Shown here in pieces: positions 27,901-35,981 of a stretch of 64,000 nt of DNA (position 1 is its first letter; each line of letters starts with the position of its first letter). The translations under genes were made by a program, and so were the position numbers. The notes under the pieces are model-generated. The model made no database searches. It saw only the letters and a list, made by a program, of their open reading frames with translations, and was not told where the DNA came from. The DNA is taken from the IMG/VR virus record IMGVR_UViG_3300043424_000108, positions 17,370 to 81,369 of that record; one strand, 5' to 3'. The DNA comes from a virus.

Positions 27901-30900
27901 GTTAATCTCAAAGTTATCACTAAACACAACCTCAGGATCTTCTTCTTCTAGTATTCCTGATTCTTCTAGTACCTCATTACTTATAGTATCAGGGGTATTA
28001 GTTACTTCAGATTCATTAGCTACATTAGTAGGGTTATCTGATAAGTTCTGAATACTAGATAAGCGAGTTAATAACTGTTCTAGAAGATCTCTTCTTCCAG
28101 GACTTATAAAATCTAAAGAACTCACATCTACTACACCCGCTTTAATAGAATCAAAGACAATCTCTACCTCTGCTTCGTGATTAGAGAACAAAGCCAATAA
28201 TGCGCTTCTTACCTTACTAACACTTCCTAGATTAGAAACGTTGTTATAGATTGCAGTATTTCTTTGGGAGATAAAGATCTTTCTATCTTCGTCATCCATC
28301 TCGTTATCACTTAGTACTTCATTTAAGTCTTCTAAGTCTTGGATAAACGCATTGTAGACATCTTGATCTACATCATCTCTTCTTCCTGGGATATTAACTA
28401 CTGGACTAGGAGTTACTACTGGTGCAGAAGGAGTAGCGGAGAAGTTGTTGACTACGGAAACATTAGGCGCTACTTCCATAGCAATCTTATTCATCTCAAT
28501 AATCTTTGCTCTAGAGTTTTCACGAGATAATCCCCTAGTAGAGATACTGTAAAGGTTGTTTTGGATAGCGTCTACATCATTTTGCAGATCAGTAATAGTA
28601 TTTGGGTTCTGTTCTTTTTGGACTCTATGTTCTTCTAATTCAGCAGCAAGAACAAATCTCTGAAAATCGTTTAAATGATCGTGAGCACCTTCTTCTAATT
28701 CTCCAGTTGCCAACTCGTCCTCAGACAATTCAGCAATTGCAAGTTGTCTCTCTTGTATGTTTTTAGTTTCAGGGTTTCTTAAGTTCTTAGGTACTTCACT
28801 TTGGAACTCATCTCCTGTTAGCTGCATTCTTGTCTCTAATTCCTCTTGAATAGATCTAATAAGCTGAGGAACAGATTCATCATAGGTTTTAGGTCCCTGA
28901 ACTTGTTCAGCAACTAATGGAGCGTTCTGCAATTCAAACTTAGCATCAATACCTTGAATTCTATCAAGAGCAGGCATAAAGGTATCTCTTGCTAATGTTA
29001 ACTCCAAAGAAGTAAGTTGTTCTGGATTAGTCTCTAGAGTATTTCTGAAAGTGTTTACTCTTTCTACAATATTTGCATCGACTGTAGATTGAAACTTCTT
29101 ATATTGTTCACTTACAAACTCGTATCTCTCGTCCCCTACAGGTACACTCAATAAAGATTGTCTTGTTTGTTCTGCTATACCCAACAAAGAGGTAAGTCTG
29201 GTTTCAGGACTTATTGCTGCTTTTGCTTGACTATCAAACAACTTAGAGATAATTGCTTTTTTATCTGCTTCCTCTAAGCCAGCATATTTGTCAGCGAGTT
29301 TCTTTGTGGTAAGAATCTCTTTGCTAGTCTTAGCCAAAGAGTCTTCGTATTCTTTTAATTGTTCTGGGGATAGTTGAGTGGGGTCTACATTCAACAAATC
29401 TTCTTGAAACAACTGATTATTAAAATAGCTAAACTGAAGTTCTTTGTCATCTAACAGGTTTGTTAGATTCTTAATATTCTTCATTTCAGGAATAGAATCC
29501 AGTCTTCTAGATAGATTATCTACTGCGGCTGTTTGCTTTAATCCTTCTTCTTTAGTTAACTTATTTAATTGTACTTTGTTAGCAATAAGCTGTTTGTACT
29601 TTTCAGGGTTGTTTGCAATATTCCATCTTGCTTGGTCAAGTCGTTCCTTTTTTATAGCACTCTTAGAAAATGCAGTTGTAGCTCCTGAGACAAACAAAGA
29701 AGGAATAAACCCTTCTACAAATGTATCTAAGAAAGCATCTCCAGTAATTTGATTAGTTTCTTCTACTTCAAAGTTCTGAGAAGAAGCATACTTGTCTACA
29801 AAGTAATTTCCTACAAGTGAACCAAGTTCTTCTATAGACTCCTGAGATGCTCCTGACAAAGTTCTGCGTATTGCAGCAGGGGCCATCAACATAGCCGCCT
29901 TAGATGGACTCAATGCTCCCTTAGGTAACAATCCTAAAAGTAGATCTCTTTGAGTAGTTAAGCGACTTAAGTTAGCAGGGTCTAGTTTACCTAACTTAGC
30001 AAAAGCAGGATCTAATGCACCAAAGGCTACCTTGCCACTAAACATGTTAACATCAGGAACAATAGTTTCAGTAAGACCTTCTACTCCTGCCCTCATCAAT
30101 GCTACTTTAAATGCAGCATCTCCATTTTTAAAATTAGAACGTTCTTCTGCGTAGAATCTAGGGAAAGTAGTAGATGTTACTACACCCATGGTTGAGATTC
30201 TTGGTGCCCAGTTCTTTACAAAGCTAGCTGTACCTGCTTCACTTAATCCAGCAGCAGCTCCAATTCTTCCATAAGTTAGTCCAGCACCTCTACCGATAGC
30301 ACCAACTCCTTTAGACAAAAGAATAGTTGTAGCTACATCTGTAGCAATAGGCAATACCTGTTCTGCAGCAGACCAAAGATTCCAAGTTTTGTTACCGTTT
30401 TTATCTGTCCAACTAACTTGGCTCATAGTTACCCTGTTACCGTGAATGTCACGAGTAATCTCAGAGTCATCAATTTTGTTGTTTTTGTTTAAGTCTTTTC
30501 CTACAAAATATGTTGGAGGAGCAGCATACTCTGCATCTGACTTAATTTTGTATCCTAGTTCTTCTGCTCCAGCAAGGTAAGCTAGTCCTGATACCTGCTT
30601 AAGGAAGTTAGATTTAATTTGTTGACCTGATCTGTAGAGAGTTTCTCCTATAGAACCTTGATCACCTTCAGCCAACATTTCATTTCTATAGACTTCTTGT
30701 TTCTCTCTTTCCTTCTTACGAGTATACTGTTCGGGATAAAACTGCTTTAAGTAGTTGTCCTCTATAGTATACGGCTTCAGTTTGTTACTTAAGTTTTTAG
30801 AGTAGTTAAGTTCTTTACTTACGTTTGCTTTTTGTAAAGCTAAAGCGTTCTTTTCCTGTTGGTTTACAGACTGTTTAATTTGTGCATCGAGATCAGAAAT

Positions 30901-31716
30901 CTGTTTTTGGTAATTAGCAACTTTTTCATCTACAGCATTTTTCATTGCGTAGTTGTATTGCATCTCCATACCAGAGTATAGATCATCATCTGTCTTTAAA
31001 CGAGTCGACTTAAAAGTAGATAAGTCCTCTTCATTGTATATTCTTGATCCTACTCTATGAGACTCAAAGTCAGCCAATCCATCTAATATAGATTTATCGG
31101 TAGTCTGATTTGATTTAATGTTTAGAGAAAGCCTTTGATTAGGGTTAGAGGTATTTAACATCTTTTCTCTATCCTCCAAAGAATTCTCAGCAAAGAAAGC
31201 ATCAGCCTGAGACTTAGCTAGTTTAGAAGTGTTGATCTGATTTACTCTATCTACTAGTTCTGTATAGGACTTTCTCAAAAGCTCTTTGTTCTTACCGTTA
31301 AGACTAGAGTTAGATATACGGTTGTACTTATCCCTCAACTCACTTAAAGCCTTTTGACTCTCCTCTATAGTTCCTTCCCTAAGTATTCTATTAAATACAT
31401 TAGCAGATTCCTTTAACTCATTCTTAGTAGCTAAGTCAAGTTCTAGGTTAGGTATAGCGTAGGCACCAAAATCTCCTGTAATGTTTCTATAGGAAGCATT
31501 TATGTCTGCTGCACTAGCTTTTATATCCCCTTCTAAAATACTTTCTACCTCTTTACCGATAGTCAACTGTGCCTCAAATGGTTGGACAGCAGCACCACTT
31601 ACTTGAGCAGCCCTAGTTAAGTTGGTAGCACTTTCTAATCCTGAAAGTTGTTTAGATTTTGTAAAAGGATCTAATCCTTGACTTTGTAATAATGCAATTA
31701 TAGGATCTTGTGGCAT
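18928..31716 (-). CDS. giant virion protein with crAss-like RNA polymerase and zincin-like site
   Basis: The 4262-residue protein is the largest in the window. D3207-Y-D-I-D3211, in the context VKSGSDYDIDKLF, matches the DxDxD metal-binding loop of the double-psi beta-barrel in the single-chain RNA polymerase of crAss-like phages (shown for phi14:2 gp66). A zincin-like HEAWH site lies at 1826-1830, followed by an acidic EERLAEDFRAYAL helix. The N-terminal part has Ala/Gly-rich hydrophobic segments near 450-600, as in ejected proteins. Known relatives are packaged in the virion and transcribe early genes; the protease-like site could cut the polyprotein. Most of the length has no recognisable domain. 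Confidence 0.85.
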   Translation of the reverse strand: MPQDPIIALLQSQGLDPFTKSKQLSGLESATNLTRAAQVSGAAVQPFEAQLTIGKEVESILEGDIKASAADINASYRNITGDFGAYAIPNLELDLATKNELKESANVFNRILREGTIEESQKALSELRDKYNRISNSSLNGKNKELLRKSYTELVDRVNQINTSKLAKSQADAFFAENSLEDREKMLNTSNPNQRLSLNIKSNQTTDKSILDGLADFESHRVGSRIYNEEDLSTFKSTRLKTDDDLYSGMEMQYNYAMKNAVDEKVANYQKQISDLDAQIKQSVNQQEKNALALQKANVSKELNYSKNLSNKLKPYTIEDNYLKQFYPEQYTRKKEREKQEVYRNEMLAEGDQGSIGETLYRSGQQIKSNFLKQVSGLAYLAGAEELGYKIKSDAEYAAPPTYFVGKDLNKNNKIDDSEITRDIHGNRVTMSQVSWTDKNGNKTWNLWSAAEQVLPIATDVATTILLSKGVGAIGRGAGLTYGRIGAAAGLSEAGTASFVKNWAPRISTMGVVTSTTFPRFYAEERSNFKNGDAAFKVALMRAGVEGLTETIVPDVNMFSGKVAFGALDPAFAKLGKLDPANLSRLTTQRDLLLGLLPKGALSPSKAAMLMAPAAIRRTLSGASQESIEELGSLVGNYFVDKYASSQNFEVEETNQITGDAFLDTFVEGFIPSLFVSGATTAFSKSAIKKERLDQARWNIANNPEKYKQLIANKVQLNKLTKEEGLKQTAAVDNLSRRLDSIPEMKNIKNLTNLLDDKELQFSYFNNQLFQEDLLNVDPTQLSPEQLKEYEDSLAKTSKEILTTKKLADKYAGLEEADKKAIISKLFDSQAKAAISPETRLTSLLGIAEQTRQSLLSVPVGDERYEFVSEQYKKFQSTVDANIVERVNTFRNTLETNPEQLTSLELTLARDTFMPALDRIQGIDAKFELQNAPLVAEQVQGPKTYDESVPQLIRSIQEELETRMQLTGDEFQSEVPKNLRNPETKNIQERQLAIAELSEDELATGELEEGAHDHLNDFQRFVLAAELEEHRVQKEQNPNTITDLQNDVDAIQNNLYSISTRGLSRENSRAKIIEMNKIAMEVAPNVSVVNNFSATPSAPVVTPSPVVNIPGRRDDVDQDVYNAFIQDLEDLNEVLSDNEMDDEDRKIFISQRNTAIYNNVSNLGSVSKVRSALLALFSNHEAEVEIVFDSIKAGVVDVSSLDFISPGRRDLLEQLLTRLSSIQNLSDNPTNVANESEVTNTPDTISNEVLEESGILEEEDPEVVFSDNFEINQDNVNSEIKEVKLRAIDGLYLSMPTVDSVTDNSYDDSTINLGSDIITSYSEDTRSGTYRDMSIRIQSMMGIYKFILSDQDYATIEELRQKKSLNEEEKARLVEVFNRQQIPLHDKSFVGAVLNNPKLLGSGVGSVFVDSKGDLIRFNPQGRPTSSTTGNVFVALLPDSTASPKLKEIRATVAKGKIVTSRIEGIVPGFSKVRPLSQAVGESIKVITTPNGLVIPRRGAQKDYLLKPGSVHLEKENVRNPYTGVNIPTNGNTLQVLVNAFNEGTLPTTIDESIRTNAAAFLEYLSQQINSVYIKGIKEGKQTTGIRFFKKSNLYLCATASQKLIVKYVEVGQDGKNYYRNSQNQQEDLLKMGETSYKLVRESLVKQNKPYQALVVNKNNEISTKNFDTYTDFIKSPEFGATFLREENRSLSFSSDYKVSDNSTVDVVNDNINVIPEPVVVLPVEQPADQPTQPTGQQPRKVRTRPTLLPDNISPSESEFFRERLLDNQITEKQNQQAKAWVSNHPIFKNTPFIFNNTISHPEAYAVWSKAGIFLFEGANYAEAYHEAWHEFSQLYLTPEQKSALYAEARSIYGDLSFVELEERLAEDFRAYALSGGVTMPEALKKAKESKSIFKQIWDFISNLFSDKKTIDHYFSRLHKGNLTQFKRNESNQYFTKLYSGKYSYQDSEGVSHTLSFKDSKALLDDLDSIYVSIANNQFKDKGINFVNIVSSGKNANIVYSYMEKSLFNDYEALTKEYEKTNNQSLIPKINQLVDLLDNFQSAAQFHKLNSSIFEDNIKKQILNERIEEFEKVNSEFASYEASVNEMSNKQLASQVLVNALRTLPKYENGRMVFHPIYGTTILSDFNTNWNILQRRLSGTNSYADLYSRVEEIAEEYPQFNQFLQYLPAPDSSIARTSSMNFKNEFFSLFSMPYIEGYTANIKRDEEGNISEVRVFQANSLDSLNIRKKYDLDFSLTSTPYTARNEETGTFYLNTQKYFGNFPGVPPAPKDQEDYRDYNQALYNMLTPLGFNLSPAAVELFLNEDATIQESRVRLIYEKLSSLSQVKKYIMSPLADLSIEHEISTPKGKKKVDGENRNISAIIQYEVQANPEYVDDMRYNADQKQIWSVNQHTFMSKVLGVLNDSVLYPTIDSVYEELPHLNPKNNPGVQGSFVLTYLFNNGGNRIVDKIGNQLVPRKVELGNLLGIKTSYEGEKTIDANESKKHYVDIIGLTRYGIEEINRLSGKSTTRALVLERKLREHIGLQVGNNEADAFSVYNGVPTDLFNSIILPLIKSEVDVTLKNSSKYRIAAYDEDSSPKLAYFHKIFNAGQRTALLNAFKSPEPGKSLKDIFEGMPEYKDILTRFNFYIRAQANKSKAILGNDYALTTPELMKYHFFSAVSRIEQHKIFFNHPYYYKNPKDIEKRLSAWNAFGSYATLDLQNLEYLTSNKSGLTMYSGRDAFQAYANKTGIKVNPNRANADQISYLVLEDQLVKSVTASKSKVYGKSKEAYTNNKKAAKQDAAAFCTLDFFRKFYALTKSGLTPEMVDEFKRQDAIYKKHLEIKTAPEYEQEALRKELLDLLNQGPFYKFTIKKLQYSGHNKIESGESVPVFHKYSMKPILPSEMVNDAELEGILQKLHASSADYAVFESGTKIAETVESVSLFDDKNKVDPQASPTGVIDMKYLKEQVLVENKEDFNNIFSTQLRKLIYKDLVSEKEEELYGEYKNIIESLTNFDKINFLEQLADKQKLVEFLIREISKKNASESTKDLLQLKADGTLMHTLDSMIDRTIMESAIVSSVRNQVIRQKVPGAQRVQYPVSLIRPSRKLAYYDVQGGKVTKAEVIVSFSKGYYPLLNLISPVDGEPIGELDANGKPFNPHTALTRLNEAIQNPKFRMDNASQLAMMAIRIPGSGYNTIESFEVVEFLPEESGEIILVPDEMVVKSGSDYDIDKLFCYDPHLEQDGTMISTREFQSPEEALATKNAILDKIHENKETIRTFVADKNLLVNELRDLLTEKGFNPDTKLKELYLELQSLKGVEEEELVEAGVTAADLLRLQEKFTSGISETKSKVSDEVKSRIKAIRFVLSTASDRELSQEIGYINDTIADIIEENTSLTKQLKSIRGQYTNALLLNMAERMSQPEVFQALITPNEIKRIDAAVKEFGNVSPAATADLTNIINPIYQLYVFSLNTYKNSLGTDAKNNVFHSLLQKTKFYRQDKAAIYEYILDANRTEEGYIDFSRVYNVDGEPISLLTGEMINAHVDIEKNDGIARIGLNNVITPVVNYVTMAGTRFNDIVNIINRSAGLDEEGRKIRSSILRYSKGESLDSITKDILSRVPEGHVVRELIAKSTTKYGVISRSALKRNVNNKFRSNLTPETAKQNLLEVEDAYHDLARLGLFLELEDQTRDLATISLSVDYDTFSPQNFESFRSSVVELAKYVKPGTKEYKIFNQEGLNDIIYNSVVSPYQIQQDVLDKFVEVFPISANSKITNKILVEYARLKTANRKLDYDKLSRTFKNDLLYSLFINNVPEVREFETYLDKKNPGNIGSMYLNLKSRLASRGITAENDVFNMVSINSEVDSDYVRTGITQTDLNYSVDILKEEFEKGLNWSHPALDPNNPSDSDLIGDMQGFFRAFVYAGIIGTQLNKKFDSYLPLIPESIYTLPMTDIINNFVEELDVTPEEGTTPYITQFIARFNENHPEFRRLDVPPALNYYKDYVLSRPNTVDMSVVKQSELQLEEKEEISATEVASIYLKTSAGIVAKHKSPETRSKSLRSQISINPTIFNTGVFVEPVTEEETVDLVIQKSNNPYEIAQQIVFFDKNFNFESIVGGTKVGVIYDFFLGGKINSESVRQAYDNRLFNVSNTPGIKDYVGRTSKSGEPYENIDQVALSLSAQSGQEIEVQDIVDFISENPKGLNQFKEKFLETLRDLQKAGKSLVGTEMTPADARFLVDSYNKATRIQATPELSTFDVTQFSDLESGKLLQESFSKLRELNNNLSKNC

Positions 31717-31751
31717 GTATTAAATATTAAAATGAAAGCTAAGATTATAAA

Positions 31752-31759
31752 CAAATATA
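31752..31759 (-). promoter_or_regulatory. possible -7 box before the RNA polymerase giant gene
   Basis: TATATTTG on the minus strand lies in the 61-base gap before the ATG at 31716. There is no TTG 19-21 bases upstream, so only the -7 half is supported. Confidence 0.38.
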
Positions 31760-31777
31760 AGTAATTATAAGTGATTA

Positions 31778-33499
31778 TTACTTCTTGTCTATATCCCCAC
31801 TATACTTGGTTGTAGTACTTGTTTTTATAATTCCAGTACCGTCATCAGAAGTAGTAATACTAGTATCAGGAACTCCAATGTAGAAATTGCCTAAGTTAGC
31901 AGAGTTCCTCAAGAAGTCAAAGGATTGTATACCTCCCACTGTTTCACTGAATGCTCCTGTAACATTTACAGGAAGACTTGCATTAGCTCCAGATATATTT
32001 TGACTTATACCTGTTCTGATCTTTCCTAGGTCTTCTCTAAGTTTTCTGTTAGTGGTCTCATAATCTAATCCTTCCATACCTGTAAGTAAGGAAGTAATAG
32101 CTTGTTGGTATTTAGCATTGATTCCTCTTTTAGGAAGTTTAGCTAAAGCTTGTTCAATATAAAACAACTGTCTTTCTCCTGTAGCCTTCTGTGCCCTTCT
32201 TAGGTTATTTACAGCTTCGTTTAGGTTAGAGGTTGCTCCTGAGTTTCCGTCTTTACTTGCTTGATCAGCAATAATAGATAATCCTGCTGCAATCTTATCA
32301 AAGTTTTGGAATACAGGTTTAATAGCTGAAGTATCTACTTGATAACCTACCTTTTGAGTTAAGTTAGCTAAGTCAATTGCAGTTTTTCTATCTGCGTTAA
32401 TCTTACGCATTTGTCTAGCATCCTCGTTAGCTTGCTTCCAATACTCGTTAGTAATAAGATCTCTACTTACTTTTTGACTAGCGTACATGTTACCCATGTT
32501 GGTAGCAAACTTATCTTGGTAGATTTCCATGTACTCTCCTAAGTCAAAATCCTCTAGAGTAGTAGAAGCTTTTTGTTCGGCAAGTAATCTAGATTGTTCG
32601 TAGTAAGTTGCTTTTTGTTTAGCCTGCTCTAACTGAGATTTAACTGTAGCTGATCCAGTAGTGTTATATGCTCTTTCTAATCTAGCTGCCTCCTCCTTAA
32701 ACATCCTAGCATTTTCTCCTGCTGTAGCTGCCTTAGTCTGCATATCTTCTACATAACCTTGATAAGCATTATCTTTTCCTACTTGCTCTAAACTGTAACC
32801 TGCATCCATCTGAAACTGACGCAATTTATTTGGATCAGTAGCAATAAATGCCTTAAACTTATTAGCTAGGTCAGTTGTATTATATCCTTCTACTGTTACC
32901 TTTTCAATGTAAGCAGGTCCCATAGCAGAACGCATATTAAACGACTCATCTTGATTAGGTTTTTGAGTCTTCATAAACTCCATCCAATCTTTAGAAAGAT
33001 CTACATAAGGAGTATACTCTTTACCATAACCAATCTTCTGTCCCAACTTACCACTTTGCATGTAGTCATTAACGTCCTTCATATAGTAGAAGTCGTTAAC
33101 TACACTACGTTCTCCTGGCTTCATCTTAGACAATTGTTCTTGTCTACGAGCTACTTCTTTACCGTTAGAGATAGCAGTAGTTATATATTGATCTCTTTCT
33201 AAAGGCTTACCTATGTTAAGTACTGATTGTACGTTTGCTTTATTTGAAAAGTCTAGTCCAGCACTATTGCTGATAGCTTTAACTAGGTTACCCATAGACT
33301 TATCAAAGTACTCCTTCTCTACATCTGTAAGAATGGAACTTCTTAGACTGTGATAAGAGTCAATATTCTGTTGCACCTTAGCAACTCCCTCATCATACAT
33401 CTCTTGCTTTTTAGAAGCAAACTTGATTAACTCGTCTGCTGGTAGAGGAGAGATATAGTCTGGGTATTCAAACTTAGTATGTTGTGCTGAAATTGGCAT
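31778..33499 (-). CDS. virion/cargo-type protein upstream of the RNA polymerase giant
   Basis: The 573-residue protein is mostly helical and polar, with long Ala/Gln/Lys/Glu stretches (for example about 255-310) and no signal peptide. It begins with a proline-containing EYPDYISPLPADELIKFA segment. In crAss-like phages the gene directly upstream of the RNA polymerase giant encodes a virion protein that is packaged or lies in the tail, and this place and composition fit. No family recognised. It starts 3 bases after the 730-residue gene. Confidence 0.65.
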   Translation of the reverse strand: MPISAQHTKFEYPDYISPLPADELIKFASKKQEMYDEGVAKVQQNIDSYHSLRSSILTDVEKEYFDKSMGNLVKAISNSAGLDFSNKANVQSVLNIGKPLERDQYITTAISNGKEVARRQEQLSKMKPGERSVVNDFYYMKDVNDYMQSGKLGQKIGYGKEYTPYVDLSKDWMEFMKTQKPNQDESFNMRSAMGPAYIEKVTVEGYNTTDLANKFKAFIATDPNKLRQFQMDAGYSLEQVGKDNAYQGYVEDMQTKAATAGENARMFKEEAARLERAYNTTGSATVKSQLEQAKQKATYYEQSRLLAEQKASTTLEDFDLGEYMEIYQDKFATNMGNMYASQKVSRDLITNEYWKQANEDARQMRKINADRKTAIDLANLTQKVGYQVDTSAIKPVFQNFDKIAAGLSIIADQASKDGNSGATSNLNEAVNNLRRAQKATGERQLFYIEQALAKLPKRGINAKYQQAITSLLTGMEGLDYETTNRKLREDLGKIRTGISQNISGANASLPVNVTGAFSETVGGIQSFDFLRNSANLGNFYIGVPDTSITTSDDGTGIIKTSTTTKYSGDIDKK

Positions 33500-33502
33500 G
33501 GT

Positions 33503-35695
33503 TTAGGATTTAGATTTTTTATACATTCCCTTTTTAGCTGTGGTCTTCGACTGGTTCTCTTGTGCCTTCATGTAATTATAATAATCAAAAGCGGCTTTCA
33601 TATTTTCAGGAAGAGTTATTTGACCCTCTGAAGTAACATCGAATCCAGGCGCAACAATAGGGATACCCATAGCTTTAAGGTTTTCGTCTTGTTCAAATTT
33701 AGCTCTTTTATCTACTAAACTTGCAACTGCTGATTGTTTTTCTGCAGACTGAGCATCTCTTGCTTGTCCTACTAAGTTATTATATACACGATCAAAAGCC
33801 TGAGCATTGAACTGATCTGCACTCATAGACATTTGTGCATTAGCCATATCTGCCTGAGAACGTGATTGGGCATCATAGTTTTGTTTAGACTGAAAAGCCT
33901 TTTGCTTAGCATCTAGTCCTGCAATATAAGCCATATTAGGATCAGCTCCACTTCTAATAGCTGCTGTACCCATGTTATCAATATCCTGTAGTTCGCTTTG
34001 AATGTTCAAAGTCTGAGGACGAACATAAGGAGCATCTATCTCTGGAATAGCATAAGAGTAAATTTCTTGTGCTTGAGCAAGTCCCATAGCTTCAGGAATA
34101 GCTTGATACAAAGGAAAGTTACCTGGAGTATATTTACCTGTCTTAGCAGCTTGTGCATCAGAAACTTTTGTTCCTGAAGTATCTTGTGCAGCTTCAGTAG
34201 GAGTGGTAGCAGGGGTTTTAGGTTCAAAGTTAGGCAACTGTCTTGATGCAGTATACAAACCTAACTTAGAATCAATAGAACGTTGACTACCTTCTTCTGG
34301 AACAAAGCCCATCTCAGAAGCAAACTTATCTGCTTCTTCAGGAGTATAGCCAGCTTTTAATGCTCTGTTTCTAACTTCCTCAGTGTATGCAACCTGTGCT
34401 CTACGCATTTGATCCTTATTCTTAGGATCAAAGATTTCTCCTTGTGCTTCTACGTCCTTTATAAACCAATCATAATTCTTTTTAAATAAATCTAAGTTAG
34501 ACTCCTGACCATATACTCCTGAAGGAAGTGTAGATTGAAGTCCAGGAACTTCTGCCACCAACAAAGAAGTCTTGGGGTCCATCTTAGCAACCTTAGCACG
34601 AGTACCAGGTTGGTAAGTGGGGATAGGCTCTTTTACGTCTGATCCATCTAACATTACTAAAGGTGTTGTTTCTTTTTTAGTAACTCCTCCATATTTCATT
34701 TCTGCAAGTATTTTTTCTTGCACATTTTTGGGAAGTGCTTTGAAACCAGGATTATCTATGCCTGCACCATTCTTTGCCTGAAGTTCTCCATTAGAGTCAC
34801 CATTAAGAATTTGTTGGTCTCTAAAAAGATCATCAAGTATTTTTTGATTACGCTGCATCATTAAGCCTGCAGTGTCCTTATCTACTTGTTTAGCAAAAGG
34901 ATTCTCTAAAGTCTTCTTATATGGAGTAATATCGTAGTTCTTAGCAATCTGAGCAAAGGTCTTTTTAGATCCTTCTGGCTTTAGATTATTAGAATAGACA
35001 CGAGTTTGATCAGGTAGATTTGTAGGAATACCTCCATTACTATGAGAAGGGCCTGAAGCCATTTCTGTTTCTAGGTTTGGAAGCTGGATGTATTCTCCAC
35101 CTTCAATTTCTACATCGTTCATGCCTTCGCTAGCATAACGTTTGTTTATTTTTGCACCCATTTCTGCTTTAATTGTAGGTTGATACTCTGTACCTCCACT
35201 TGTTGTACGACCATACATATAGTTGTAGTCGTAGATGGGTTTAGAGTTTCTTTGTTGTATTGATTCGTTAAGTTTACGTTGATTCTCTAGATCTTGATTA
35301 TAGGTAAGACCTGCATCTATTCCTAATAATCCTAGACTAACTAAATCTTTTTCTTGGCCTTTAAACTGGTCAAAGAAGTTTTTATCTAAAGAACCTGAGT
35401 CTGTCTTCTTTGTTAACTCGTCTGACTTAGAGAATCTTTGGTCTTCTGTTGGTACTTGATTATCACTTAATTTAACAAAAGAATTTGCATCCAGAGATAG
35501 GTCTATCTTTGGATTAACCTTAGTTTGCCAATCCCACGTTTCTTGAGGACTGGGAATAAACCCAGGAATATTCAACAATTCTCCTGGATTATTCTCACTA
35601 TCTGTAAGTTGTGGATCGGATAGATTAGTAGGCTTTGGATTTAAGTCATTGCCTCCACCATTACCAAATCTTCTGAATAAGCGATTTCTTAACAT
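33503..35695 (-). CDS. large virion-type protein with disordered N-terminus
   Basis: The 730-residue protein starts with an Arg-rich tip (LRNRLFRRFGNGGG), continues with a long Pro/Asn/Asp-rich region likely to be disordered, and has a Gln/Ala-rich helical C-terminal part and a Lys-rich end. This looks like a packaged or tail-lumen protein. It is the first gene after the promoter at 35759-35788, so it, the next gene and perhaps the giants form one late transcript. No family recognised. Confidence 0.62.
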   Translation of the reverse strand: MLRNRLFRRFGNGGGNDLNPKPTNLSDPQLTDSENNPGELLNIPGFIPSPQETWDWQTKVNPKIDLSLDANSFVKLSDNQVPTEDQRFSKSDELTKKTDSGSLDKNFFDQFKGQEKDLVSLGLLGIDAGLTYNQDLENQRKLNESIQQRNSKPIYDYNYMYGRTTSGGTEYQPTIKAEMGAKINKRYASEGMNDVEIEGGEYIQLPNLETEMASGPSHSNGGIPTNLPDQTRVYSNNLKPEGSKKTFAQIAKNYDITPYKKTLENPFAKQVDKDTAGLMMQRNQKILDDLFRDQQILNGDSNGELQAKNGAGIDNPGFKALPKNVQEKILAEMKYGGVTKKETTPLVMLDGSDVKEPIPTYQPGTRAKVAKMDPKTSLLVAEVPGLQSTLPSGVYGQESNLDLFKKNYDWFIKDVEAQGEIFDPKNKDQMRRAQVAYTEEVRNRALKAGYTPEEADKFASEMGFVPEEGSQRSIDSKLGLYTASRQLPNFEPKTPATTPTEAAQDTSGTKVSDAQAAKTGKYTPGNFPLYQAIPEAMGLAQAQEIYSYAIPEIDAPYVRPQTLNIQSELQDIDNMGTAAIRSGADPNMAYIAGLDAKQKAFQSKQNYDAQSRSQADMANAQMSMSADQFNAQAFDRVYNNLVGQARDAQSAEKQSAVASLVDKRAKFEQDENLKAMGIPIVAPGFDVTSEGQITLPENMKAAFDYYNYMKAQENQSKTTAKKGMYKKSKS

Positions 35696-35758
35696 GTTTT
35701 AATTATTTATGTTATTAACATAGAGAGTTAATAACTGCTTGAGAATAAGCTAGTTATA

Positions 35759-35788
35759 CAAATATACAAGATTAATAAAAAAAAGCAA
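35759..35788 (-). promoter_or_regulatory. Bacteroidota-type promoter for the cargo/RNA polymerase genes
   Basis: On the minus strand TTG (35786-35788) and TATATTTG (35759-35766) are 19 bases apart, about 65 bases before the 730-residue gene. The TTG lies in the stem of the upstream terminator. Confidence 0.68.
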
Positions 35789-35807
35789 GGGAGAATTAAC
35801 TCCCTTG
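35777..35807 (-). terminator. terminator overlapping the end of the small basic gene
   Basis: CAAGGGAG and CTCCCTTG form a perfect 8-base stem with a 6-base loop that contains the stop codon of the small gene; a run of T follows after one C on the minus strand. Confidence 0.82.
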
Positions 35808-35954
35808 TCCTCTGCTTTTCTTAAGATAGTTTTTGCTAGACTTTAACTTTGAAGCTTTAGTCTTTGCTACAACTCCTTTCCTCCTGATCTTTGGTTTAAC
35901 TTTAAACTTAGAAGCTGTAGAGGTTGATTTTGATTTAGATGCTTTAGGTGCCAT
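35796..35954 (-). CDS. 52-residue highly basic Lys/Ser-rich protein
   Basis: The frame starts with MAPKASKSKS and stops inside the terminator stem. Lys, Arg, Ser and Thr make up most of it, as in histone H1 tails and small packaged DNA-binding proteins. It is too short for a length cut-off of 60 residues but fits exactly between the DUF5872-like gene and its terminator, and codon use is like its neighbours. It may bind DNA in the head or be part of the virion; this is inferred from composition. Confidence 0.6.
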   Translation of the reverse strand: MAPKASKSKSTSTASKFKVKPKIRRKGVVAKTKASKLKSSKNYLKKSRGQGS

Positions 35955-35981
35955 ATATTTAGTTTTAGTTTTAGTTTAGTT

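Noticed and set aside
18928-31716. Plus-strand frames inside the giant genes
   Set aside because: All are 60-105 residues, scattered, without spacing or overlap logic, and opposite to coding sequence with clear motifs.
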